A DNA stretch of 44,780 nucleotides from Flavobacterium psychrophilum DSM 3660 = ATCC 49418 (GCF_002217405.1 NZ_MUHE01000033.1:1-44780), one strand, 5' to 3'; numbered from the stretch's first letter, positions 1 through 6,840 are shown. Numbers and translations: made by a program. The notes: generated by a model from the sequence alone, not told the origin.

Positions 1-57
1 ACTTTGCGGGATAGTGTCATAAATTATGATAATTAGTGGCTTTTGTACATTACAATA

Positions 58-1272
58 CTACATATTTGTAATCCAACTTTGTGGATTTAGCTTTGTTGTG
101 TTCTGAAAAATAAGGAATTTTAAGATGGCTTTATTAGTAAATGTATTAAAAAACACTTCCCCCAAAACTTGTTTTGTCGAGACTTTATCTCCTTTGTGCA
201 CAAAGACTTTACCTATATTAGAGTAGGTTGTAATATAATCTCCGTGGCGTAATACTATAGTTGCTGTACCATTTGCAGCTTGTTGCACATCACTAACCTC
301 GCCTGCAAATACAGAACGTGCTTTTACCCCTCGTTCTGAAGAAATCTCAATGCCGCTACTTTCAATCATGATAGATGGCTCTAGCGGATGTGGCTGTCGC
401 CCAAACTTTTTAGTGAGCAATCCTTTTTCTACTGGCCACGGTAAGCGGCCACGATTACTCTTAAAATCGTTTGCTAATTCCTTTGCCTCAGGCGTTAATA
501 CAAATGTGGTTGTATTTGTAGTATTACCCGCTTTTTTATTGGCTGCAGCAATAGATTCTCTAATTAATCTATCAATTTGTTTTTCTATCGCTTTCGATTC
601 TTTTTGTTTTTTTCTAATGTCGGCAATAATTTTTCCCTTGTCTTTCTTGATAGAGAACAATAATCTTTGTTGTTCTTGTTTGTCTTTCTCTAAAGCTTCT
701 TTTTCTTTTTCGCTTTCTGCAATTAGTTTTACTTTTTCTTTTTTCTGCCCAGAAAGTTTACTATTATAGCGTTCTAATTCGATCGTTTTTACTTTTATTT
801 CTTCTCCTTGCAGTTTTCTGAAACTAGAATATTGTTTCATATATTGGGCTCTTTTGTAGGCTTGTAAGAAATTTTCTGACGACAACAAAAACATAGCTTT
901 ACTTTGTGCTGATCTGCTTTTGTATGATTTTACAATCATTTTTGCATAATCTTCTCTTAAGATTCTTAAATCGTCATTTAGCTTGTTTACACTAACTTGA
1001 TTAATGTACATACTATTTCCTAAAACTTTAGCCTGCTTTGCTGTTGTGTTAATTAATTTTTGTTGCAAATTAATTTTTTCGGTTTGTTGTATGACAACCT
1101 TTACAACAGATTTTTCTTTAGTTTTCTGACTTTGCAATAATTTTTCTTGCGCTCTAATTTCTTCTTGTAAACGTTCTTTTTGCTGTTCCAATTTTCGTTG
1201 TCTTTCCTCTTCTTGCCCCCATGAAAGTGAAGTTGAAAGTATTAACAGAAAAAAAATAATATATTTTAACAT
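58..1272 (-). CDS. EnvC-like murein hydrolase activator (degenerate M23/LytM domain)
   Basis: A signal peptide (about residues 1-19) is followed by a long charged coiled coil (about 20-250) and a C-terminal M23/LytM domain (about 280-404). The fold signature is present (GRLPWPV, KKFGRQPHP, VHKGDKV, LNPQSWI), but the zinc site is lost: HxGxD reads SSGIE, the YxH position reads YSN, and HxH reads ILK. This is the pattern of EnvC-type proteins, which activate amidases for septal peptidoglycan splitting and do not cut themselves. It should act in the periplasm. It is the last gene of the TPR - DUF4292 - EnvC operon, 20 bp after the DUF4292 gene. ATG start at 1272. Confidence 0.85.
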   Translation of the reverse strand: MLKYIIFFLLILSTSLSWGQEEERQRKLEQQKERLQEEIRAQEKLLQSQKTKEKSVVKVVIQQTEKINLQQKLINTTAKQAKVLGNSMYINQVSVNKLNDDLRILREDYAKMIVKSYKSRSAQSKAMFLLSSENFLQAYKRAQYMKQYSSFRKLQGEEIKVKTIELERYNSKLSGQKKEKVKLIAESEKEKEALEKDKQEQQRLLFSIKKDKGKIIADIRKKQKESKAIEKQIDRLIRESIAAANKKAGNTTNTTTFVLTPEAKELANDFKSNRGRLPWPVEKGLLTKKFGRQPHPLEPSIMIESSGIEISSERGVKARSVFAGEVSDVQQAANGTATIVLRHGDYITTYSNIGKVFVHKGDKVSTKQVLGEVFFNTFTNKAILKFLIFQNTTKLNPQSWITNM

Positions 1273-1292
1273 CCTAAAATTGTATCTAATTG

Positions 1293-2066
1293 TTATAATT
1301 TGATTTGCTCGTAACCACTTGGAACACTATACGGAAAAGTTAAATCTTCGTTGAATGTAGCGTTTTTATATTCTATCGTAATATTAGTGGTTTTATTGTC
1401 TTGATTTGCAAAAATAAGAAGTTCTCCTGGTAAAACACATTCTGGAAACGAATTATAATTAGAATAATTGACCCTCATTTTCCGTTCGGGTGTTTTTTGA
1501 GTAATTTCTTGGCTTTTTAACCAAAAGCTATTTATATCAAAAAGATATGTTTTGTTAAAATTTTCTTCTGTTGTTTCTTCTAATTTTGGGGAATCTTCTT
1601 CGATAGAAAGTGAATAATTTCCTTTATATAAATCATCGATAGCTTGTCCTAATAACATGTTTTGGGCTTTCAGAAAATCTAAATCGGTTCCTAATAAGTT
1701 GCTTAATGTTTTGTAATCGCCTTCAAAATATTTACCTCCTGCTTTCTCGTAGTACCTAACTTGTGTTGGTGTTATAATGGCTTTTGCCACAACGATTCCG
1801 AAAAACTTAACGCTAACGAGAATAATTTCATCTTTTTTTATTCTTATATCTGCCGAAAGGCTTAGAGATTGTTTGTTATCTGCATAATCGATATTTGCTT
1901 TAATGTAAGCCGTTGTAAAATCACGTTTTATCGCATAATGATTTTTTATGATATTAGAAATTGTTGCTGTTTCTCCTGTTGCCACGGGTTGCGATGCAAT
2001 TATTTTTTGCTTCGATTTACAAGACAATAAGGTAAAAACCAATAAGAAAGGAAGAATTCTGCGCAT
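1293..2066 (-). CDS. DUF4292 lipoprotein
   Basis: A 257-residue lipoprotein with a clear lipobox: the signal peptide ends LLSC with the lipidated cysteine at residue 16, followed by KSKQK. The body has the DUF4292 pattern common in Bacteroidota, including the ADIRIKKDEIILVSVKFFG strand. The fold is thought to resemble LolA/LolB-type lipid carriers; that link is from memory. The start codon overlaps the TPR gene's stop by one base (TAATG), so the two are probably translationally coupled. Periplasmic or outer-membrane location is inferred from the lipobox. The exact role is unknown. Confidence 0.8.
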   Translation of the reverse strand: MRRILPFLLVFTLLSCKSKQKIIASQPVATGETATISNIIKNHYAIKRDFTTAYIKANIDYADNKQSLSLSADIRIKKDEIILVSVKFFGIVVAKAIITPTQVRYYEKAGGKYFEGDYKTLSNLLGTDLDFLKAQNMLLGQAIDDLYKGNYSLSIEEDSPKLEETTEENFNKTYLFDINSFWLKSQEITQKTPERKMRVNYSNYNSFPECVLPGELLIFANQDNKTTNITIEYKNATFNEDLTFPYSVPSGYEQIKL

Positions 2067-3409
2067 TATTTTTGTTTTGTTTTTAAATTGTTAGCGCTAG
2101 CTAAATATTGGGTACTTTTTTGATTATCTCCAAGTCCTTTTGAAGCTTCGGCCAATTGAGTAAGAAAATCGATTTCTAAAGCTATATTATCTACTACATA
2201 ATCGATGCCCGACAATAGAAAATCATTGGCTTTTTTATACTTTTTTAATTTGTTTGATGCTTTTCCTGCAAAAAAATAGTATTCTGGCTGGTTTGGAAAT
2301 GTATCTATCAGTTCTGATGCTTTGGTTGCTAAAACTTCAAATTTACTGGTTTCTTCGTATGAAGCTAAGAGAAATAGATTGCTTTCTAAATCGGTATTTG
2401 TTGCTTTTTCGAGATTTTTTATGGCCAGTTCCCAATTTTTCTTTTTGTAATAAAACTTACCAATTTCTTTATATACATTAAATTCTGAATCATTTTCAAA
2501 ATAGCTTGTTGCTTTGTTGAGTTGGGTTTCGAAAGGTGGGTTTTTTAATACAAAAATAAGAAACTCATTATACATTTTGTACTTGACTTTTTTATCTATT
2601 TTAGCACTGTTTAAAACTATATTTAAAGAATTGAAAGCACTATTTCCGTCATTATTATTAATGTAATATTTGTATAAAAAAACCTGCGCCCAGCTTGAAT
2701 TTGGGATGTTTTTTTCTAATTTATGAACCACTTGCAATGCTTTTTCTTCCTGATTATTATCGGAATACATATAAATAAGTGACAGGTAGTTTTCTTCGTT
2801 GTTAGGCGATTGCTCTATGGCTTTTTCTAGCGTATTTTTATCGGACAAATTGGTTTTTGTTTGCGATGTAATTTGCAAACGATATCGGTCACGAAGCTCT
2901 GTATTGCCTACGTTTTCGTCTAATTCATTTATTAAAACTAAAGCTTTATCAAACTGTTGTGTGTACATATAAAGCGACACCAGGTCTTCCTTAAATTTTG
3001 CGTCTAACGGAATTATTTTTTGTGCAATATCTAGTGCTCTGTTGTAATTTTTAGTTTGATAATATACGTCGTACAAGTCTATTAAATACCACTTGTTTTT
3101 CGTGTCAAGTTGTGTTGCTTTTATAAAAGCTTGTTCGGCATTTTGATTGTCTTTCTGCAAAAAATAATTTTTACCTAATTCGTGATAAATTACGGCATTT
3201 TCTGGCTGAATCTTAACACATTTTTCGAGAGAAACAATCGCTTTATCATAATTTTCGATTCCTTTTTGAATGAGTGATTCGTAATAGGATTCTTTAAAAT
3301 CATCTTTTTCTGATACTACATCTTCGGGTTGGGTTTGTGCCAATACGCTTGCAGAAATGATACACATTCCGAAAATGAGGTGTTTTATATTTGACCCTTT
3401 TTTATTCAT
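2066..3409 (-). CDS. Tetratricopeptide repeat protein
   Basis: About 447 residues: an N-terminal signal peptide (GMCIISASVLAQ) followed by tandem TPR units across nearly the whole protein, for example ENAVIYHELGKNYFLQKDN and KWYLIDLYDVYYQTKNYNR. TPR arrays mediate protein contacts; no catalytic domain is visible. The open frame can be read from a TTG at 3427, but the ATG at 3409 (MNKKGSNIK) leads directly into the signal peptide and is preferred. In related genomes this gene normally follows the sugar nucleotidyltransferase directly (remembered synteny). Here a mobile block of about 4.2 kb lies upstream, so it may have lost the original operon promoter. Confidence 0.8.
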   Translation of the reverse strand: MNKKGSNIKHLIFGMCIISASVLAQTQPEDVVSEKDDFKESYYESLIQKGIENYDKAIVSLEKCVKIQPENAVIYHELGKNYFLQKDNQNAEQAFIKATQLDTKNKWYLIDLYDVYYQTKNYNRALDIAQKIIPLDAKFKEDLVSLYMYTQQFDKALVLINELDENVGNTELRDRYRLQITSQTKTNLSDKNTLEKAIEQSPNNEENYLSLIYMYSDNNQEEKALQVVHKLEKNIPNSSWAQVFLYKYYINNNDGNSAFNSLNIVLNSAKIDKKVKYKMYNEFLIFVLKNPPFETQLNKATSYFENDSEFNVYKEIGKFYYKKKNWELAIKNLEKATNTDLESNLFLLASYEETSKFEVLATKASELIDTFPNQPEYYFFAGKASNKLKKYKKANDFLLSGIDYVVDNIALEIDFLTQLAEASKGLGDNQKSTQYLASANNLKTKQK

Positions 3410-3476
3410 ATTTTTTTTTAACCACAAAGTTTACCAATAATTCACGAGGTACACAAAGAAAATATTGAACTTTAAT

Positions 3477-3639
3477 AACGTCAGTCTGTGAAAAAACCCC
3501 ACAAACTCGGTCAAATATAACTAAAATAATTAGTTTAAAAAAAATAAATTCCGTATTTTTAAGCATGCAACATATACAAGAAATCTGCCGCCAGCAGCTA
3601 CAAATACCCAGTTTAGAAGACAAAATAACTCTAGATAAT
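3477..3639 (+). mobile_element. Left end of a decayed IS1182-like element, copy 1
   Basis: The stretch starts with the terminal repeat GTCAGTCTGTGAAAAAAC (3480-3497). A leader of about 65 bp follows, then an ATG at 3565 opening the first 25 codons of a transposase (MQHIQEICRQQLQIPSLED, KITLDN). That start resembles IS1182-family N-termini, in which DN is followed by xVRFIDAF. After codon 25 the homology ends and the frame runs on into unrelated sequence up to 3786. The leader recurs at 5901 and 6651. The open frame here is a remnant, not a functional gene. Confidence 0.7.
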
Positions 3640-3768
3640 GCACAAATGTTTCATAGAAGCAATTCAGCCGCCATATTGCCAAACCAATGTGCTTGCTGCA
3701 CAACTAAAAATAAGATTCAAAATCAACTTTTTTTGTGCGTTTTAATTTTAATTACTACTGTAAATCAA
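3640..3768. other. Unassigned stretch between IS remnant and methyltransferase gene
   Basis: No gene is supported here. The sequence TGCACAACT (about 3694) recurs inverted as AGTTGTGCA (about 3820), inside the 3' extension of the methyltransferase frame, so the region can fold with the module border. It probably belongs to the same accessory insertion. Confidence 0.4.
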
Positions 3769-4860
3769 CTAGTTAAAAACAACTAATAATGATAATTTTG
3801 TAATCAAATTCGAAACTACAAGTTGTGCAACAGCCACCGCTGTTAGTAGCTGGCTTTTTTGTTTTCCAGTCAGTTTCGGTTTTATACGTTTGTTTTTAAT
3901 TAGAATCCTAAAATACGGACATTTACCATTTATAGATAAATCCTTTTCATCATTTCCCTTTCTAAATTTAATTAATTCAAATTGTTCTGGATTGTATTTA
4001 TGTAAAAATGTAATTGGTACACCCATAACTCCATCAAAGTCTTCTGGTATATCTTGGGTTTTATTTACATTAATTGCATCGTAATTGTCAAATGTGGGAT
4101 AATCGTTTTCGTTACCATAATATGTTTTAGTAAGAACAATATCTTCGTGACGCTTAAAAGTATCTAAATTTGTTAACCATAGGCAATTGTTTGGAGAAAT
4201 TATTCTATTTCCAAAGCTATCAATATTTGTTTCTGTACCATAAAGTTCGTAATGTTCTGGAACTATAAAACCTGAAATTCCTCTGCCCATATTTATACCT
4301 AACCAAGCTTTGTTCTCTTTTATTAGTTTAAAGATTTCCTTGTACGTTATTGCATTAATGTTCCCAATTATTAGAAACATTTTTTCGTATTTTACTAATT
4401 GTTCTACATATTCTCTAAATAAAGAAAATGGCGGATTTGTAACGACAATATCGGCTTGCTTTAGCAAGTCGATACTTTCTTTACTACGAAAATCGCCATC
4501 ACCTTTTAAAAGTTTTACACCAATTTCTTCTGCATCAGGAATATTATTTCCATTTTTGTCGCCTGTGTATTCAAGAAATACTGCATCTTCAGATTTTTCT
4601 TGACCAAATAAATCTTTCTCTTGATTTTTGTAACAGGTTGTTATAAGTTTTTTTAATCCTAAATTTTCAAAATTATAAGCAAAATAATTAAAAAAGTTAC
4701 TACTTCTAGGGTCGTCACAATTACAAAAAACAACCTTGTTTTCAAAGTGTTCTTTGTAATGTTTTAATTCGCTTTCAATATCTGATAGTTGAGTATAAAA
4801 CTCATCGCTCTTTGATTTTTTAGCTTTTTGTAGTAATTTATTTGTTGCGTTTCTAGCCAT
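3769..4860 (-). CDS. ecoRIM: EcoRI-type adenine-specific DNA methyltransferase
   Basis: The N-terminus MARNATNKLLQKAKKSKSDE is almost the same as M.EcoRI as I know it, and the similarity continues to the end of the family domain: CNCDDPRSSNFF, catalytic motif IV NPPF (VVTNPPFSLFREY), YELYGTE, INGKCPYFRILIKNKR. It should methylate an adenine in GAATTC and protect the host from the adjacent nuclease. ATG at 4860 is chosen because it matches the M.EcoRI start; a TTG two codons upstream is less likely. M.EcoRI ends soon after KNKR, but here the frame runs on for about 35 residues (KPKLTGKQKSQ...) into repeat-rich DNA. The native stop therefore seems lost at the module border. The start lies 9 bp after the nuclease stop. 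Confidence 0.95.
   Translation of the reverse strand: MARNATNKLLQKAKKSKSDEFYTQLSDIESELKHYKEHFENKVVFCNCDDPRSSNFFNYFAYNFENLGLKKLITTCYKNQEKDLFGQEKSEDAVFLEYTGDKNGNNIPDAEEIGVKLLKGDGDFRSKESIDLLKQADIVVTNPPFSLFREYVEQLVKYEKMFLIIGNINAITYKEIFKLIKENKAWLGINMGRGISGFIVPEHYELYGTETNIDSFGNRIISPNNCLWLTNLDTFKRHEDIVLTKTYYGNENDYPTFDNYDAINVNKTQDIPEDFDGVMGVPITFLHKYNPEQFELIKFRKGNDEKDLSINGKCPYFRILIKNKRIKPKLTGKQKSQLLTAVAVAQLVVSNLITKLSLLVVFN
3842..3850 (+). repeat. Left border repeat of the R-M module (GTTAGTAGC)
   Basis: GTTAGTAGC is the exact inverse of GCTACTAAC at 5780-5788. The match extends past a three-base gap to CTT on the outer side. The pair encloses both restriction-modification genes. This copy lies inside the run-on tail of the methyltransferase frame and within a small hairpin region (AACAGC/GCTGTT at about 3830-3845). 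Confidence 0.5.
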
Positions 4861-4869
4861 TATCAATCT

Positions 4870-5706
4870 CTATTTACTTTCAGTTATTTGATTAAACAAA
4901 TCACTGCCTAAAACTTGAAGAGATGTTTTAGAAATTTCAATCATAATCTCAAACATTATTTTTGCATCCCATTTTTCTCCTTTTCCTTGTGCATAAATTG
5001 AAGTTGCTTGAAGCATAATTGTTTTATCTTTATGCTTAACAAACTTATTTTTGGATAAATTTGTGTTAATCGGCATTCCATAATTTGCAGAAGTTAACCT
5101 GTCTAATCTATTTAACATTCCAGAATTGTATTCCAAAGTTACAATCCTTCCATCAGGTCTTTCAATTGAAATTGTCTCTGTTAAAAAATTTGAACCTTCC
5201 AAAAATAAAATATAAGGGAAGTGAGATTCGGATAGCATAAAGTTAGCAATTTCAGATATGTTTTTATGCGACCTTTCTATCGCATTACCAGCAGCCATTA
5301 AGTCTTGATTGTTGGCTGTACCTACTAATTTTCCTGTTAGAATATTTTCAATGTCTTTTCCCTGATGTTTAGCTTCCGAAACTAAAACTATTCTCCAATT
5401 GTTGTTGTCGTCTTTTACTTCAATTATACCTCCATCAGGTTTTATGCTTGAATTTGAAACAAAAAGAGTTTGTCCTAAATCGTTATCAACTATTTGTAAG
5501 GCTTTGTTTATCTCTTCCTTTTTTATGTTTTTTCTATAACGAAAAGATAATTGAGGATACTCTTTTTCAAGTTGTTCAATAACAAGTTTTGATATTTTTC
5601 CAACATTTATGTCGTGTAATTTTGCTTCATCACCAAATATACCAATGACACCTTGTGATGCTTTATGTTGATTAGTTAACCTGTTTGATTGATTCTTTTT
5701 TGCCAT
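4870..5706 (-). CDS. ecoRIR: EcoRI-type type II restriction endonuclease
   Basis: A 278-residue homologue of R.EcoRI over its whole length. Numbering from MAKKNQSNRL, the catalytic residues fall at the EcoRI positions: D91 (SIKPDGG), E111 and K113 (SEAKHQGKD). The DNA-recognition residues N141, E144, R145 (GNAIERSHKN), R200 and R203 (NRLDRLTSANYGMP) are also conserved. The predicted activity is cleavage of GAATTC, leaving 5' AATT ends. ATG at 5706 is preferred over one at 5721 because it gives the EcoRI-like start. The nuclease gene precedes the methyltransferase gene, as in the E. coli plasmid system. Base composition resembles the neighbours, so any transfer was probably from another low-GC genome. 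Confidence 0.96.
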   Translation of the reverse strand: MAKKNQSNRLTNQHKASQGVIGIFGDEAKLHDINVGKISKLVIEQLEKEYPQLSFRYRKNIKKEEINKALQIVDNDLGQTLFVSNSSIKPDGGIIEVKDDNNNWRIVLVSEAKHQGKDIENILTGKLVGTANNQDLMAAGNAIERSHKNISEIANFMLSESHFPYILFLEGSNFLTETISIERPDGRIVTLEYNSGMLNRLDRLTSANYGMPINTNLSKNKFVKHKDKTIMLQATSIYAQGKGEKWDAKIMFEIMIEISKTSLQVLGSDLFNQITESK

Positions 5707-5779
5707 TTTATAAATTATCATTACGATTTAATTTTGCAAAGGTACAAATTTCTCAATTAAGATTTCGCTCTGTAAGCTT

Positions 5780-5788
5780 GCTACTAAC
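5780..5788 (-). repeat. Right border repeat of the R-M module (GCTACTAAC)
   Basis: Exact inverse of the GTTAGTAGC copy at 3842. The very next base starts a degenerate IS end (GACAGTTTGTGAATTAAC, 5789-5806), so the IS end abuts the CTAAC border. Confidence 0.5.
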
Positions 5789-5900
5789 GACAGTTTGTGA
5801 ATTAACTCAAAAAAAAAACTGAGAATCATCTGTATGAAATTTTTCTCCGACAGGTATCCGAATAACTTCTTATTTCGGCTTAGTTTTTTCACAGCCTGAC
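5789..5900. mobile_element. 112-bp MITE-like remnant of the IS1182-like element
   Basis: The left terminus GACAGTTTGTGAATTAAC (5789-5806) matches the IS terminus GTCAGTCTGTGAAAAAAC at 14 of 18 positions. The right terminus GTTTTTTCACAGCCTGAC (5883-5900) is its inverse with one mismatch. Only about 76 bp lie between, with no transposase, though TENHLYEIFLRQVSE followed by a stop can be read on the plus strand and could be a transposase tail. It directly abuts the next left end at 5901. Confidence 0.5.
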
Positions 5901-5995
5901 GTCAGTCTGTGAAAAAACCTCACAAACTACGTCAAATATAACTAAAATAATTAGTTCAAAATAAGATATTCCGTGTTTTTAAGCCTGCAACATAT
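5901..5995 (+). mobile_element. Left end of the IS1182-like element, copy 2
   Basis: The terminal repeat GTCAGTCTGTGAAAAAAC and leader align base for base with copy 1 (3480 onward) apart from scattered substitutions. The transposase start codon is CTG (5985-5987) instead of ATG, and homology stops a few codons later at the base of the hairpin at 5995. It is a non-coding remnant. Confidence 0.65.
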
Positions 5996-6049
5996 TACAG
6001 CTAGGGTTTCGTTGCGGCTGCAAGCCGAACAATGAAACCCTAGCTGTAA
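5995..6049. repeat. Long hairpin, 16-bp perfect stem with nested inner stem
   Basis: TTACAGCTAGGGTTTC (5995-6010) pairs perfectly with GAAACCCTAGCTGTAA (6034-6049). The 23-nt loop holds a second stem CGGCT/AGCCG with flanking GTT/AAC. There is no T-tract, so it is not a typical terminator. Its outer edge overlaps the left border of the toxin-antitoxin module. A structured recombination site or a REP-like element are the main alternatives. Confidence 0.75.
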
Positions 6050-6060
6050 GCGGTAGTAAT
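6046..6060 (+). repeat. Left border repeat of the toxin-antitoxin module
   Basis: GTAAGCGGTAGTAAT is the inverse of ATTATTACCGCTAAC (6636-6650) at 13 of 15 positions. The pair encloses the toxin-antitoxin genes and their promoter. Confidence 0.55.
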
Positions 6061-6061
6061 A

Positions 6062-6319
6062 TTAGTCGTAATGATGTCTACATTTCAAAATTTGAATTTC
6101 ACCATCGATAAACCTGTAGATTAATCTATGTTCATCATCAATTCTTCTTGACCAAAATCTAGCATACTTGTGTTTCAATGGTTCTGGTTTTCCTATTCCT
6201 TCAAAAGGATTTTTTGAAATATCTTTGAGTAGATCATTTATTTTTTTAACTTTCTTCTTGTCAATTTTTTGCCAATACAAATAATCTTCCCAAGATTCAT
6301 CAACAAATACATATTTCAT
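6062..6319 (-). CDS. yoeB: YoeB/Txe-family toxin (ribosome-dependent mRNase)
   Basis: 85 residues, the usual size for YoeB. It opens MKYVFVDESWEDYLYWQ and ends ILKCRHHYD. The family's catalytic features are visible: an acidic residue after the central KNPFEGIGKPEPLK segment, the arginine in HRLIYR, and the C-terminal HHY. YoeB toxins cut mRNA at the ribosomal A site. ATG at 6319 is preferred; it lies 1 bp after the antitoxin stop, while an earlier TTG would overlap it. Toxin after antitoxin in a coupled pair is the standard YefM-YoeB order. Confidence 0.93.
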   Translation of the reverse strand: MKYVFVDESWEDYLYWQKIDKKKVKKINDLLKDISKNPFEGIGKPEPLKHKYARFWSRRIDDEHRLIYRFIDGEIQILKCRHHYD

Positions 6320-6320
6320 T

Positions 6321-6575
6321 TTATTCCTCAATTAAGTCTTTAGAAAATGACTTACCACTCTTAAATTTATCAATAGCAGAATCTAACCTACTTTCGTTAG
6401 TTCTGTTTGATAATTCATAATTTGTTGCAATTAGTGAATTATATTCTTCAAGTGAAATAACAACAATCCCTGAATCTTTTCCACGATTTATAATTAGAGT
6501 TTCAAAGTTTATTGCTACTCTATCAAAGTAAGATTTAATATCTTTTCTGAAATCTGAAATATTTGCTACTACCAT
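6321..6575 (-). CDS. yefM: YefM/Phd-family antitoxin and autorepressor
   Basis: 84 residues with the Phd/YefM fold pattern: an N-terminal DNA-binding part (MVVANISDFRKDIKSYFDRV), a central strand IVVISLEEYNSL, and an acidic, probably flexible C-terminus that would wrap the toxin. It neutralises the downstream toxin and should repress its own promoter. Two TGTACA half-sites lie directly upstream (6589-6606) over the -7 box. The 84-codon length is normal and the frame is intact, so the pair looks functional. Confidence 0.92.
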   Translation of the reverse strand: MVVANISDFRKDIKSYFDRVAINFETLIINRGKDSGIVVISLEEYNSLIATNYELSNRTNESRLDSAIDKFKSGKSFSKDLIEE

Positions 6576-6587
6576 AATTACTATAAT

Positions 6588-6607
6588 TTGTACAAATATA
6601 TGTACAA
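6588..6607 (-). promoter_or_regulatory. YefM operator overlapping the antitoxin promoter
   Basis: Two TGTACA hexamers (6589-6594, 6601-6606), 12 bp apart centre to centre, form a TTGTACA/TGTACAA palindrome. TGTACA is the reported core of the E. coli yefM-yoeB operator. A minus-strand TATATTTG (-7 box, TAnnTTTG type) at 6600-6593 lies between and within the half-sites. A TTG at 6625-6623 gives a 22-bp spacer for the -33 element. Confidence 0.8.
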
Positions 6608-6635
6608 TATTTTGATTTTACGCAATATTCGTCAA

Positions 6636-6650
6636 ATTATTACCGCTAAC
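6636..6650 (-). repeat. Right border repeat of the toxin-antitoxin module
   Basis: ATTATTACCGCTAAC, inverse of 6046-6060 with two differences. Its final CTAAC is followed immediately by the IS left terminus at 6651. Confidence 0.55.
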
Positions 6651-6804
6651 GTCAGTCTGTGAAAAAAACCCATAAACTCCATCAAATATAACTAAAAAAA
6701 ATAGTTTAGAAGACAAAATAACTCTAGATAATCTAGTACGTTTTATAGATGCTTTTGTTACTTTAAATAATTACACCCAACGGGTTAAATACAATAATAA
6801 ATAA
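6651..6804 (+). mobile_element. Left end of the IS1182-like element, copy 3 (internally deleted)
   Basis: Terminal repeat and leader as in copies 1 and 2 up to TAGTTT (about 6707). About 74 bp present in copy 1 (leader end, start codon and first codons) are then missing. From 6703 to 6732, 30 bp are identical to 3610-3639. The frame continues SLEDKITLDNLVRFIDAFV, the continuation expected for an IS1182-type transposase, then TLNNYTQRVKYNNK and a stop at 6804. Confidence 0.7.
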
Positions 6805-6840
6805 AATTTTCTTTGGCATATATATTTTATTCTTTTTTAT

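Noticed and set aside
350..769. 139-codon plus-strand open frame
   Set aside because: Antisense to the coiled-coil part of the EnvC-like gene; Ser/Phe-rich composition is typical of a reverse-strand shadow.
3565..3786. 73-codon plus-strand open frame as a functional gene
   Set aside because: Only the first 25 codons are transposase-derived; the rest is unrelated run-on sequence.
5995..6049. Rho-independent terminator for yoeB
   Set aside because: No T-tract follows on the minus strand and the stem is longer and more structured than usual terminators here.
5995..6060. REP element recognised by a RAYT transposase
   Set aside because: A GTAG tetranucleotide is present, but on the 3' side of the stem instead of the 5' side, and no RAYT gene is in the window.
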